Of a stretch of DNA of 16,449 nt, positions 1 through 7,664 are shown piece by piece. Both the position numbers and the translations under genes were made by a program. Origin of the DNA: DAOUFU01 sp034429275 (GTDB lineage: Bacteria; Chloroflexota; Anaerolineae; Aggregatilineales; Aggregatilineaceae); assembly GCA_034429275.1 (NCBI GenBank), contig DAOUFU010000110.1, forward strand, positions 1-16,449, given 5' to 3'. The notes under the pieces were generated by a model that saw only the letters and a list, made by a program, of their open reading frames with translations, was not told the origin of the DNA and ran no database searches. Within the stretch, counting starts at the first letter, position 1. The number at the start of each line of letters is the position of its first letter.

Positions 1-59
1 GGGGGGCGAAACCCAGCGGCGTGAACTTTCGTGATATACACTCCCCCAAGACGCACAGT

Positions 60-88
60 TTGCCCACCCCTTGCTTTTCCAGTAGAAT
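60..88 (+). promoter_or_regulatory. Candidate sigma-70-type promoter for the PD40/M23 gene pair
   Basis: TTGCCC at 60-65 and TAGAAT at 83-88 are separated by 17 nt. Transcription would start near 95, giving a leader of about 77 nt before the ATG at 172. The leader holds a weak inverted repeat (CCGG at 94-97 against CCGG at 106-109). The call rests on consensus match and spacing only. Confidence 0.45.
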
Positions 89-171
89 CCAGCCGGAGTC
101 GTAATCCGGGACTGGGCAACCGCTGCCAACCGGCCCCGTAACACACGTCTGCGCTGAAGGGTTATGCTGCC

Positions 172-2352
172 ATGCTTGTTCGCGCGTTTCGCGTCACCGA
201 CCGACTGGGAAATGCCGCACTGCGCATCAGCGCCTGGGCGGTCGTCTTTGTGGTGGACCAGGCCGCTTACCTGAAGAATGGGTTGCTCGGCCTGGTGCGC
301 ACGATCTGGGGCACGCTGGCCGGGCTGGTCCTGCTCACAGTGGCGACGGTGCGCGGCGCGCGCTACACGGCCCAGCAGGCCATCGAGGTCACCACCGCCA
401 CCCAGACTCGCTTTCAGCAGCGCATGGCCCAAAAAGCCGCCGAAGCCAGTCTCAAGCCCACCTTCACCGAAGACCCGCTCCGACGCCAGAACCGCGCGCT
501 CAGCGCGTTCGCCGTGCTGCTGCTGCTCGCCCTGCTGATCGTCATCGTGATCCAGACCACCGGCGACGACCAGCCAGAAGCGCCTGCCGTTTTTGGCCAG
601 TGGCCCCAGGCACAGGGGACTCCCGCACCCACTGCCCTCTTCCCCACCGCCATCCCGACCCCTACGCCGATCCCCGATCCGCTCCGCGTTGGCGGCAGTC
701 TCGCCTTCACCGTGCGCGAAAACGGCCAGGACGATATCTGGCTGCTTGGCGTCGGCACCAGCAGCCCGCTGCGCCTGCCCAATCACCCCGCCGACGACCG
801 CGATCCGGCCTGGAGTCCCGATGGCAGCCGCATCGCGTTTTCCAGCAACCGCGACGGCAACTGGGAACTCTACATCCTGGAGCTGTCCACCGCAGCCATT
901 ACCCGCCTCACCTACAGCCAGGGATTTGAGGGCGCACCCACCTGGAGTCCCGATGGCGCATGGCTGGCCTATGAGGGCTACTATCCCGAACGGCCCGATC
1001 TCGATATCTACATCATCAGCACCGACCCGGCCCTCGCTGCCGCCAACGGTGCGCAGCCGGTGACCTTCTCACCCGGCCCCGATATCGAACCGGCCTGGTC
1101 TCCCCAGGGCCGCTCCATCGCCTTCACCAGTTGGCGCACCGGCAATCAGGACGTTTTTGTGATCAGCCTGGATGCAGGGGGTGGTGACGCCGCCGCCCTG
1201 AATATCACCAACTCGCCCGATCACGAGAACTATCCCGCCTGGAACCCGGACGGCACCATGATCGCCTATAGCGCCCAGGTCAACGGCGTCGAAGGAGTCT
1301 ACGCCAAACCCGCCTACGATCCCGCTGCGCTGTCCAGCCTGGTCGGGCGTGGGCGGATGCCTTCCTGGGCACCCAACGGCGGCAGCCTGGTCTACGCTCT
1401 CGATTACAGCGCTGGCCAGCGCACTCAGTTGATCACCGGTGTGCCCGGCGGTTTTGGCGCATCTGCCGATGCCATCAACCTGAAGTTCCGCGCCGCCGAC
1501 CCCGACTGGACCGCCGCCACACTGCCGTCTGCTTTTGTCCTGGCCGGGGGCGCGCCCCCCAGCCCGGAAATCGTCCAGCCGCTGTACACCGAGAATGCCC
1601 GGCCCATCCGCGAGCCAAACGGCTATGGGTTGGCCGAGCTTAACCAGGTCTCCGCGCCGATCCCGCGCCTCTCCGACCGCGTGAACGACTCCTTCGAGGC
1701 GCTGCGTCTGCGCGTCCTCGCCCGCACCGGCTACGATTATCTTGGCACGCTCGAAGATGCGCTCTGGCTTCAGAACCGCCTGCCCGAACCCGGCGAGCCG
1801 CGCCAGAACTGGCACTATACCGGGCGCGCCATCGCCATCCCGCGCGATCAGGTCTATGCTGCGCCCCCTGCCCCCATTGAGGTAGTCCGCGAGGACCAAG
1901 AAGTGAACACCTACTGGCGAGTCTACGTGCGCGTGGTGGAACAGGCGCAGAACGGTACCTTTGGCGAACCGCTGCGCGTCCTGCCCTGGGATTTCGCCGC
2001 CCGCAGCAGCGGCGACCCCGCCGATTACGAGCGCGGTGGCCGCCTCAAGGCCGACGTGCCCACCGGCTATTACGTCGATCTCACCCAGATCATGGCCGAT
2101 TACGGGTGGGAGCGTCTGCCCGCCCTGCAAACCTGGGAATACACCTTTGGCGCGATCCAGTTCTGGGAATTCGTCAAATCCGACGGCCTCACCTGGGAAC
2201 AGGCCATGCTGGAGCTTTACTCGCCCGAAGATGTCGCCACCTTCCTGATGGATGCGACTCCGGTACCCGCGCCGCCGCCGCTGCCCACCGCTTCGCCGAC
2301 CAACGAGCCGCCGCGCACGCCCACGCCGCTCCCGCCGGATATGTCATCCTGA
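172..2352 (+). CDS. Membrane-anchored TolB-like PD40 beta-propeller protein with conserved C-terminal domain
   Basis: This is a 726-residue protein. The ATG is preceded by GAAGGG at 156-161, ten nt upstream. Hydrophobic segments lie near residues 38-60 and 110-128. A Pro/Thr-rich linker (about 136-170) then leads outside the membrane. Five PD40-type repeats follow: AWSPDG at 213, TWSPDG at 257, AWSPQG at 308, AWNPDG at 356 and SWAPNG at 398. They form a TolB-like propeller, a fold generally used for protein or ligand binding. Residues about 500-683 form a separate domain with NWHYTGRAI at 546-554 and WEYTFGAIQFWEF at 655-667. The GRA and W-x-Y/F-type spacing recalls M15 D,D-carboxypeptidases, but the expected metal-binding Asp and His are absent, so I do not call an enzyme. 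The tail is Pro/Thr-rich. The M23 peptidase gene starts 45 nt downstream, which suggests a cell-envelope role. The exact function is unknown. Confidence 0.88.
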   Translation: MLVRAFRVTDRLGNAALRISAWAVVFVVDQAAYLKNGLLGLVRTIWGTLAGLVLLTVATVRGARYTAQQAIEVTTATQTRFQQRMAQKAAEASLKPTFTEDPLRRQNRALSAFAVLLLLALLIVIVIQTTGDDQPEAPAVFGQWPQAQGTPAPTALFPTAIPTPTPIPDPLRVGGSLAFTVRENGQDDIWLLGVGTSSPLRLPNHPADDRDPAWSPDGSRIAFSSNRDGNWELYILELSTAAITRLTYSQGFEGAPTWSPDGAWLAYEGYYPERPDLDIYIISTDPALAAANGAQPVTFSPGPDIEPAWSPQGRSIAFTSWRTGNQDVFVISLDAGGGDAAALNITNSPDHENYPAWNPDGTMIAYSAQVNGVEGVYAKPAYDPAALSSLVGRGRMPSWAPNGGSLVYALDYSAGQRTQLITGVPGGFGASADAINLKFRAADPDWTAATLPSAFVLAGGAPPSPEIVQPLYTENARPIREPNGYGLAELNQVSAPIPRLSDRVNDSFEALRLRVLARTGYDYLGTLEDALWLQNRLPEPGEPRQNWHYTGRAIAIPRDQVYAAPPAPIEVVREDQEVNTYWRVYVRVVEQAQNGTFGEPLRVLPWDFAARSSGDPADYERGGRLKADVPTGYYVDLTQIMADYGWERLPALQTWEYTFGAIQFWEFVKSDGLTWEQAMLELYSPEDVATFLMDATPVPAPPPLPTASPTNEPPRTPTPLPPDMSS

Positions 2353-2397
2353 GGGTGAAGGGCCGCGTACCGGGTTCATTCGCTGAAAGCTGCATTC

Positions 2398-3681
2398 ATG
2401 GAACGCACTCGCAATCTTCAAGGTCTGGTCATCCTGGTCGCGCTGGTCGCATTGGGCGCGCTCTACCTGTGGCAGAACCGCAGCCCGGCGGTCACCGTCT
2501 CGGTGCCTGCTTCCACCGCGACTCCCTTCGGCACCCCGCGCGAAGCCTGGCAGAGCGCGCTCGAAGCCCAGCTTGCCTCGGCAGGCACCCCTCTGCCGAC
2601 GCCCGATCTCGGCACCCCGTTTGTGCCGCCCACGCTGCCGCCCTCGGTCGAACCTGCCAACGTTGAGCCGATCCAGCCCGCTCAGATTGTGATCACCCCC
2701 TGGCCTTCGCCGACCCCCCTGCCCACCGATGCTGTTCCGCTGGTCGCCGATTTTGGCCCGAGTCCGTTCCCCAGCCCCACCGGGCTGGCCGTCTCAGCCG
2801 CCCAGGCCACGCTCAACTACCAGCCGCCGCAGATGCAGGGCCAGCCCAGCGCCCACGTCAACGATCATTACTGGTTGGAACGCCCCATCGATGCCAAAGC
2901 CAACAGCGCCAGCCTCTACTACTACACCTTCGGCTCCGATGGTCCCAACGACGATTACCGGGTCCATCATGGAGTGGATATGCCCAACCCCACCGGCCAG
3001 CCGATCCGCGCCGCCGGCTCCGGCACTGTGATTTTCGCCGGGGACGGCGCGGGCGTGGTCGATCGTTCGTTGGGCGATATCTACCCGGCCTATGGCCTGT
3101 TGGTCATCGTCCGGCACGATTTCAGCTACCGCGGCCAGCCCATTTACACACTCTACGCGCACATGGCCGCCGTGCTGGCCAACCAGGGTGACCGTGTGGA
3201 AGCCGGCAGCGTGCTCGGTCTCAGCGGCGGCACTGGCGATGTCAGCGGCCCACATGTGCACATGGAAGTCCGCATCGGCGAGAACAGCTATTTCGCCGTC
3301 TACAATCCCCTGCTCTGGATCAAACCCTGGGTCGGCCATGGCGTCATCGCCGGAACGGTGACTTCGGAGAATGGCAACTACCTGGATGACGTGGTCGTCA
3401 CCCTGACACAGCACGGGCGCGTCGTGCAGACCACGACCACCTACATCAATCCCAAGCGCACCCCGGATCAGGCGCGCGATTGGGAAGTCGTGCCCGATCC
3501 GGCCTGGCGCGAGAATTTCGTCATCGGCGATGTGCCCGCCGGTGAATACCAGATTTCGGTAGAGATCAACGGGCGCACCTATCGCAGAACCATCAACGTC
3601 GCCGCAGGCACCACCAATTTTGTCACCCTGGGGCCGGAGACCGCCGCCACGCCCCAGCCCGTCAGCACAGGCGCTCCGTGA
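2398..3681 (+). CDS. Membrane-anchored M23 family metallopeptidase
   Basis: This 427-residue protein has one N-terminal membrane segment (about 8-25) and a long Pro/Thr/Ala linker (about 36-125), and then an M23 (LytM-like) peptidase domain at about 155-312. All zinc-site motifs are visible: H190-x3-D194 in HHGVD, H255 in YAHM and H286-x-H288 in HVH. An intact endopeptidase that cuts peptidoglycan peptide bridges outside the membrane is therefore likely. Residues about 314-410 look like a small beta-sandwich (carboxypeptidase-regulatory or Ig-like), probably for binding. The tail is again Pro/Thr-rich. The Shine-Dalgarno signal is weak (GAAAG at 2384-2388). The gene lies 45 nt after the PD40 gene without a visible terminator, so the two are probably cotranscribed. 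The substrate cannot be deduced. Confidence 0.92.
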   Translation: MERTRNLQGLVILVALVALGALYLWQNRSPAVTVSVPASTATPFGTPREAWQSALEAQLASAGTPLPTPDLGTPFVPPTLPPSVEPANVEPIQPAQIVITPWPSPTPLPTDAVPLVADFGPSPFPSPTGLAVSAAQATLNYQPPQMQGQPSAHVNDHYWLERPIDAKANSASLYYYTFGSDGPNDDYRVHHGVDMPNPTGQPIRAAGSGTVIFAGDGAGVVDRSLGDIYPAYGLLVIVRHDFSYRGQPIYTLYAHMAAVLANQGDRVEAGSVLGLSGGTGDVSGPHVHMEVRIGENSYFAVYNPLLWIKPWVGHGVIAGTVTSENGNYLDDVVVTLTQHGRVVQTTTTYINPKRTPDQARDWEVVPDPAWRENFVIGDVPAGEYQISVEINGRTYRRTINVAAGTTNFVTLGPETAATPQPVSTGAP

Positions 3682-3761
3682 TTGTTCGCTCACTCGGCAC
3701 TGTTGCAAACCGGCCCGCTCGCGTGATTCGCGGGCACATCCCCCTGCGGCGTCAGGGTAGC

Positions 3762-3827
3762 GCCGGGCGTGCGTCTGCCGACAGTCAGGTTAGGCGCTGC
3801 CTGCCCACCGTTCGCCCGGCCTTTTTT
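3762..3827 (+). terminator. Probable long-loop intrinsic terminator after the M23 gene
   Basis: GCCGGGCG at 3762-3769 pairs perfectly with CGCCCGGC at 3813-3820, followed at once by CTTTTTT. The enclosed 43 nt is long for a loop. A smaller stem closer to the gene (GCCCGC 3713-3718 with GCGGGC 3730-3735) lacks a T tract. The T run directly after the GC stem is the main support. Confidence 0.5.
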
Positions 3828-3846
3828 CTGCGCTGCTCGCGCTCTT

Positions 3847-3875
3847 TTGCCTTAACTCCGCCAATTGGCTACACT
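3847..3875 (+). promoter_or_regulatory. Candidate promoter for the PPC/YfaP-like gene
   Basis: TTGCCT at 3847-3852 and TACACT at 3870-3875 are spaced by 17 nt, just after the probable terminator of the preceding unit. Transcription would start near 3882, leaving a leader of about 112 nt. It is consensus-based only. Confidence 0.45.
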
Positions 3876-3993
3876 CAACCTATGTGTTATTGGTTGTGAA
3901 TCCTTTCCGCTGGCAATCAGTCGTCTTCGGCTGTTACGTTTTCTGGCTGAGAGCTAATGGCGAATAGCTCATCGCTTAAGAGGAGTATTGGTT

Positions 3994-6111
3994 ATGCGAA
4001 GCACACACCCCTTATGCGTTCTGCGCCGCCGCGCACGCGCCGCTGCGTCCGTGCTGATGGCCGCTGCGCTCGTGGTGGCGATCGGGTTTTTAGTCGGGCC
4101 GCTGATGTCGGCCTCTGCTCAGGATGGCGACCGGCTGGTGGCAGTCGGGGATCTCGTCGCCGGAACGCTCGACTCAACGAACTATCTCCAGGCCTATCTG
4201 CTTCCCGCCAGCGCTGGCGACATCGTCAGCATCGAGGTGTCCACCGACAACGAAGCGCTCAACCCGGCCCTGGTGCTGCTCAGCCCTTCGGGCGCTCAGT
4301 TTGCCCAGGACAGCGACCCTGCGACACCCACTACCGCTACCCTGACCGATATGGAACTGGGCACCACTGGCACCTACACCATCCTGGTGCTGCGCGGCTC
4401 CGGCAGTGATGCCTCCGGCACCTTTGCTATGCGCATTTCCGGCATTCAGCAGGTGGGTGGCCAGATGGTCACCCTCACCGAGGGCGGCCTGTCCTTCGAG
4501 GTTGCGTGGCAGGCCGCGGTCAACTTTAATCTCGAAGTACGTGACCCCGTCGGCGGAACCGTGCACGCCTTTAACCCCGGCTCGCCAAGCGGTGGCACAC
4601 TCGACGCCGACATCAACGGCAACTGCGCTGCTGCGACCGCCAACTCACCCACCGAAAAAATCGGCTGGCCGGTGGGCCAGGTCCCCGCGGGCAGCTACGA
4701 GATCATCATCTATTACCGCGATGCCTGCGATGTGGGTGGGCCGCAGCTCTTTGAGCTGAGCGTCGGGGCCAACGGCGACGATCCCCAGATCATTACCGGA
4801 ACGCTCAACCCCGGCCAGACCTATCTGGCGCGCCTCATTCTCCAGCCCACCGGCAACTGGAGCCTGGAAAACGGCGGTGTCAATGCCGGGTTGAATGTCA
4901 CCCTCCTCAGCAATGAGATCGCTGCCGCCGAGCCGATTGCCCTCGGCAGTTCGGTCTTCAACACCATCACCAACACGCGCCCGGCCCAGGCGTTCACCTT
5001 CAACGGCACCTCCGGCACGACTGTCACCATCACCCAGGATGCCCAGTCGGGCAGCCTCGATGCCTATCTCGTCCTGCTCGGCCCGGATGGCCAGCCCGTC
5101 GCCAGCAATGACGACGCGGGCGAGGACAGCACCGATGCCGCCATCGAGCGCACCCTGACCGCCGACGGCACCTATACCATCATTGCCACCCGCTACGGCC
5201 TGACCATCGGCGGCACCGAGGGCGAATACACGCTCACGGTCGCCGCGGCCAGTCCGGCAGTTGAGGCAGTCCCCGGCGAAGTCACCCAAACGCCCGCCGT
5301 CGCTGCCGACAACCTGCCCAACGGGGTGATCGAAGTCAGGCTCACCTGGCTGACCAATGCCGACCTTCAGTTGCTGGTCCGCGATCCGGTGGGTGACGCC
5401 GTCTTCGACGACACCCCGCTGATCACCAGCGGCGGCACCCTCGCCGAAGCTGGTAATGTCAACTGCGTGGATACCGTCACCAACCCGGTCTCGTATATCT
5501 ACTGGCCCAACCAGCTCCAGCCCGGCACTTACGAGGTGGAGGTCTGGTACCAGAACTCGTGCAACGATACCCGCCCGGTCAACTTTGGGCTGGAAATCAA
5601 CGTGCTCGATCAGCAGGTCTTCACCGCCACCGAGCCGATCGCCTTCAATGGCCGCTACATGGTGACCTTCACCGTCGGGCAGGATCGCTCCGTCACGGCG
5701 GGAGATGCTGGCTTCTTCGACATGCAGAACCCGGCCACGCTCAATTACCAGAGCCAGTTGCCCTTCGCCCAGCCGCTCGCCTATGGCAGCCAGGCTCCCG
5801 GCAGCATCACCGCCGACCAGCGGTTCCAGGTCTATTCCTTCCAGGGTGACCTGGGCGACGCGGTGCGCATCGCCATGACCGCCACCAGCGGCACGCTCGA
5901 CCCGGCGCTCTACCTGGTCTACCAGGAAGGCACAGCCAACCCGCTGACCATCGCCTTCAACGACGATGTCGAGCCGGGGGTTAATGCCAACTCGCTGATC
6001 GAGGTCGATCCACTGCCCTCGACCGGCACCTACTACATCATCGCCACCCACTATGGCCTGACCTTTGGGGGCACGACCGGCACTTTCAATCTGGCGCTGG
6101 CCCAACAGTAA
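3994..6111 (+). CDS. Secreted protein of alternating PPC and YfaP-like (DUF2135-like) domains
   Basis: The ATG at 3994 has AGGAG at 3981-3985 eight nt upstream. An in-frame TTG at 3988 is only two nt from that site and is less likely. The 705-residue product begins with a basic stretch and hydrophobic core and has a signal-peptidase-I-like site after ASA (about residue 42). Three pre-peptidase C-terminal (PPC)-like beta domains lie at about 46-150, 315-418 and 590-704, each ending in a GTYTI/GTYYI-type strand. Between them sit two copies of another module (about 155-300 and 440-580) with a RDPVG motif, a GGTL motif, a W-P turn and a cysteine pair (C211/C245 and C491/C523) that could form a disulfide. 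From memory the latter matches the YfaP/DUF2135 pattern. No catalytic domain is present, so a surface or extracellular binding protein is most likely. It is monocistronic, ending at a strong hairpin. Confidence 0.85.
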   Translation: MRSTHPLCVLRRRARAAASVLMAAALVVAIGFLVGPLMSASAQDGDRLVAVGDLVAGTLDSTNYLQAYLLPASAGDIVSIEVSTDNEALNPALVLLSPSGAQFAQDSDPATPTTATLTDMELGTTGTYTILVLRGSGSDASGTFAMRISGIQQVGGQMVTLTEGGLSFEVAWQAAVNFNLEVRDPVGGTVHAFNPGSPSGGTLDADINGNCAAATANSPTEKIGWPVGQVPAGSYEIIIYYRDACDVGGPQLFELSVGANGDDPQIITGTLNPGQTYLARLILQPTGNWSLENGGVNAGLNVTLLSNEIAAAEPIALGSSVFNTITNTRPAQAFTFNGTSGTTVTITQDAQSGSLDAYLVLLGPDGQPVASNDDAGEDSTDAAIERTLTADGTYTIIATRYGLTIGGTEGEYTLTVAAASPAVEAVPGEVTQTPAVAADNLPNGVIEVRLTWLTNADLQLLVRDPVGDAVFDDTPLITSGGTLAEAGNVNCVDTVTNPVSYIYWPNQLQPGTYEVEVWYQNSCNDTRPVNFGLEINVLDQQVFTATEPIAFNGRYMVTFTVGQDRSVTAGDAGFFDMQNPATLNYQSQLPFAQPLAYGSQAPGSITADQRFQVYSFQGDLGDAVRIAMTATSGTLDPALYLVYQEGTANPLTIAFNDDVEPGVNANSLIEVDPLPSTGTYYIIATHYGLTFGGTTGTFNLALAQQ

Positions 6112-6143
6112 GTGGGACACCGCCCGCTTCCGATCATCGCTCG

Positions 6144-6174
6144 CACCGGGGACGCATACCGTCCCCGGTGTTCT
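6144..6174 (+). terminator. Intrinsic terminator after the PPC/YfaP-like gene
   Basis: An 11-bp perfect stem (CACCGGGGACG at 6144-6154 with CGTCCCCGGTG at 6160-6170) encloses a 5-nt loop and is followed by TTCT and an AT-rich stretch. It starts 33 nt after the stop codon. Confidence 0.75.
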
Positions 6175-6190
6175 ATATCTCACGAGGGCG

Positions 6191-6206
6191 GGCAAAGCCT
6201 GACAGG
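6191..6206 (-). repeat. Degenerate inverted copy of the intergenic repeat
   Basis: GGCAAAGCCTGACAGG on the plus strand matches the reverse complement of the repeat core (GCAAAACCTGACAG) with one mismatch in its central part. It faces the copy at 6251-6280, so the two form an imperfect inverted pair upstream of recA. Confidence 0.4.
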
Positions 6207-6250
6207 CACGTGTGTGGCATGGCGAAAAACACGAATCGCTGCTGATCTGG

Positions 6251-6280
6251 CTCGAAAACTCACCGCCAGGTTTTGCACAC
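6251..6280 (+). repeat. Promoter-upstream repeat, copy A (recA)
   Basis: This 30-nt stretch aligns without gaps to 8751-8780, with 25 of 30 positions identical and the last ten (TTTTGCACAC) all identical. Its TTTTGCA ends 22 nt before the -35 box of the recA promoter. A third copy is on the minus strand at 16290-16334. Confidence 0.65.
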
Positions 6281-6299
6281 ACCCTGTTTTTCCATTTCG

Positions 6300-6328
6300 T
6301 TGACAGATTAGAACGCCTGTGCTATATT
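6300..6328 (+). promoter_or_regulatory. recA promoter
   Basis: TTGACA at 6300-6305 is a perfect -35 box. TATATT at 6323-6328 follows at 17 nt. Transcription would start near 6335, about 68 nt before the chosen start codon. A candidate LexA site lies between the two boxes. Confidence 0.8.
6310..6323 (+). promoter_or_regulatory. Candidate LexA operator (SOS box) of recA
   Basis: AGAACGCCTGTGCT fits the Gram-positive-type SOS pattern GAAC-N4-GTTC with one mismatch (GTGC) and is nearly palindromic. It lies between the -35 and -10 boxes, where bound repressor would block RNA polymerase. No LexA gene is in the window, so the motif used by this organism is assumed from other phyla. Confidence 0.4.
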
Positions 6329-6402
6329 TTAGAATAGACTGATCGCCACTTCTCGGTTGAAGCATGGCAAAACGCACGTTCATCGTGGGGAGCATTCACA
6401 TA

Positions 6403-7464
6403 ATGGCTGACGAACCCCGCCGCAAGGCGCTCGAAAATACCCTTTCCGAACTCACCAAACGATACGGTGATGGCACCATTCTCCGCCTCGGCGATGCCAC
6501 GCACCTCAACGTGGACGTGATCCCGACCGGCTCGCTGGCCATCGATCTCGCGCTGGGCGTTGGCGGCATCCCGCGCGGGCGTGTCACCGAAATCTACGGT
6601 CCCGAAAGCTCCGGCAAAACCACGCTCTGCCTTCACGTCATCGCCGAAGCTCAAAAGATGGGCGGCGTGTGCGCCTTTGTGGATATGGAGCACGCACTCG
6701 ACCCGGTCTACGCCGCACGGCTCGGCGTGGATGTGGACAATCTCTACATTTCGCAGCCCGATGTCGGTGAGCAGGCGCTCGAAATCACCGAGGCGCTGGT
6801 GCGCAGCGGCGCGATCGATGTCGTGGTGATGGATAGCGTGGCTGCTCTCGTCCCCCGTGCCGAACTGGAAGGCGAGATGGGCGACAGTCATGTGGGCCTG
6901 CAGGCCCGCTTGATGAGCCAGGCCCTGCGCAAGCTCTCCGGCGTGATCAAGCAGTCCAACACCGCACTGCTGTTCACCAACCAGCTTCGCGAGAAGATCG
7001 GCGTCATGTTCGGCAACCCCGAAACCACCCCCGGCGGGCGTGCGCTGCGCTTTTACGCCAGCGTCCGCATCGATATTCGCCGCGTTCAGGCCATCAAGCA
7101 AAAAGACCAGGTGCTCGGCAACCGCACCCGCGTCAAGATCACCAAGAACAAGGTCGCCGCGCCCTTCCGCCAGTGTGAGATCGACCTGATGTACGATCAC
7201 GGCTTCAGCAAAGAGAGCGATATTCTCGACCTGGGGGTTGAAGCCGGTGTGATCGAAAAACGCGGCGCATTCTTCCGCTACAACGACGGCCTGATCGGTC
7301 AGGGACGCGAGAATGCCAAGGAATACCTGCGCGCCAATCCCGACCTGGCTTACGAGCTGGAAGTGCTGATCCGCAATGCCTACAATATCTCGCCGCTGGC
7401 CCTCTTCACCAGCAGCGACGGCGGCGAAGACGACAGCGGGGCCATCGTCCCCGTGGACGAATAA
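6403..7464 (+). CDS. recA: Recombinase RecA
   Basis: RecA is the ATP-dependent strand-exchange protein of homologous recombination and the co-protease that triggers LexA cleavage. With the ATG at 6403 the protein is 353 residues, the usual length, and its key residues fall at family-standard numbers: Walker A GPESSGKT at 66-73, catalytic E96, Walker B VVVMD at 140-144, and Q194 in the TNQLREKIG DNA-binding L2 region. The MFGNPETTPGGRAL block follows at 202-215, and the acidic tail is short. GGGGAG at 6387-6392 supports this start. An in-frame ATG at 6364 would add 13 residues unlike the family and has no clear ribosome-binding site. The gene has its own strong promoter with a candidate LexA box and ends before a hairpin. 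No recX follows. Confidence 0.97.
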   Translation: MADEPRRKALENTLSELTKRYGDGTILRLGDATHLNVDVIPTGSLAIDLALGVGGIPRGRVTEIYGPESSGKTTLCLHVIAEAQKMGGVCAFVDMEHALDPVYAARLGVDVDNLYISQPDVGEQALEITEALVRSGAIDVVVMDSVAALVPRAELEGEMGDSHVGLQARLMSQALRKLSGVIKQSNTALLFTNQLREKIGVMFGNPETTPGGRALRFYASVRIDIRRVQAIKQKDQVLGNRTRVKITKNKVAAPFRQCEIDLMYDHGFSKESDILDLGVEAGVIEKRGAFFRYNDGLIGQGRENAKEYLRANPDLAYELEVLIRNAYNISPLALFTSSDGGEDDSGAIVPVDE

Positions 7465-7496
7465 TCCTCCGTTCCTCCTGGCGTATGAGTTCTGCA

Positions 7497-7521
7497 GGGG
7501 CGTACCTCACCGGTACGCCCC
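7497..7521 (+). terminator. recA: Intrinsic terminator after recA
   Basis: A 10-bp perfect stem (GGGGCGTACC with GGTACGCCCC) has a TCACC loop, 32 nt after the recA stop. The following CTCGCTTGTT is only weakly T-rich. Confidence 0.65.
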
Positions 7522-7552
7522 CTCGCTTGTTCCTGGCAAGCCCTGCCGGTTC

Positions 7553-7582
7553 TTGGCAAGCGCGCCCCTTCGCCCGTATAAT
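7553..7582 (+). promoter_or_regulatory. Promoter of the DsbA-like gene
   Basis: TTGGCA at 7553-7558 and a perfect TATAAT at 7577-7582 are spaced by 18 nt. Transcription would start near 7589, about 76 nt before the GTG start at 7665. Its position also argues against the longer reading frame that opens at 7485. Confidence 0.7.
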
Positions 7583-7664
7583 CGACCACTGTCCGCAGTT
7601 TCGCGGGCTGCCCGCCTTTGCGCGGACCTGCCCTGTCCATTGTCAAACCACGGAAGGATTCCCA

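Noticed and set aside
3678..3899. 73-codon plus-strand open frame after the M23 gene
   Set aside because: It is Arg-rich, has no ribosome-binding site or domain, and contains the probable terminator and the next promoter.
4645..6282. Minus-strand 545-codon open frame opposite the PPC/YfaP-like gene
   Set aside because: The plus-strand frame has a signal peptide, ribosome-binding site and recognisable domains. The minus frame is an antisense artefact of high GC codon use and runs across a terminator.
6364..6402. Upstream in-frame ATG for recA
   Set aside because: It would add 13 residues not usual for RecA and shift the standard residue numbers. The ATG at 6403 has a better ribosome-binding site.
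7485..7664. N-terminal extension of the DsbA-like frame
   Set aside because: It contains the recA terminator hairpin and a TTGGCA/TATAAT promoter. The GTG at 7665 has GGAAGGA at ideal spacing.
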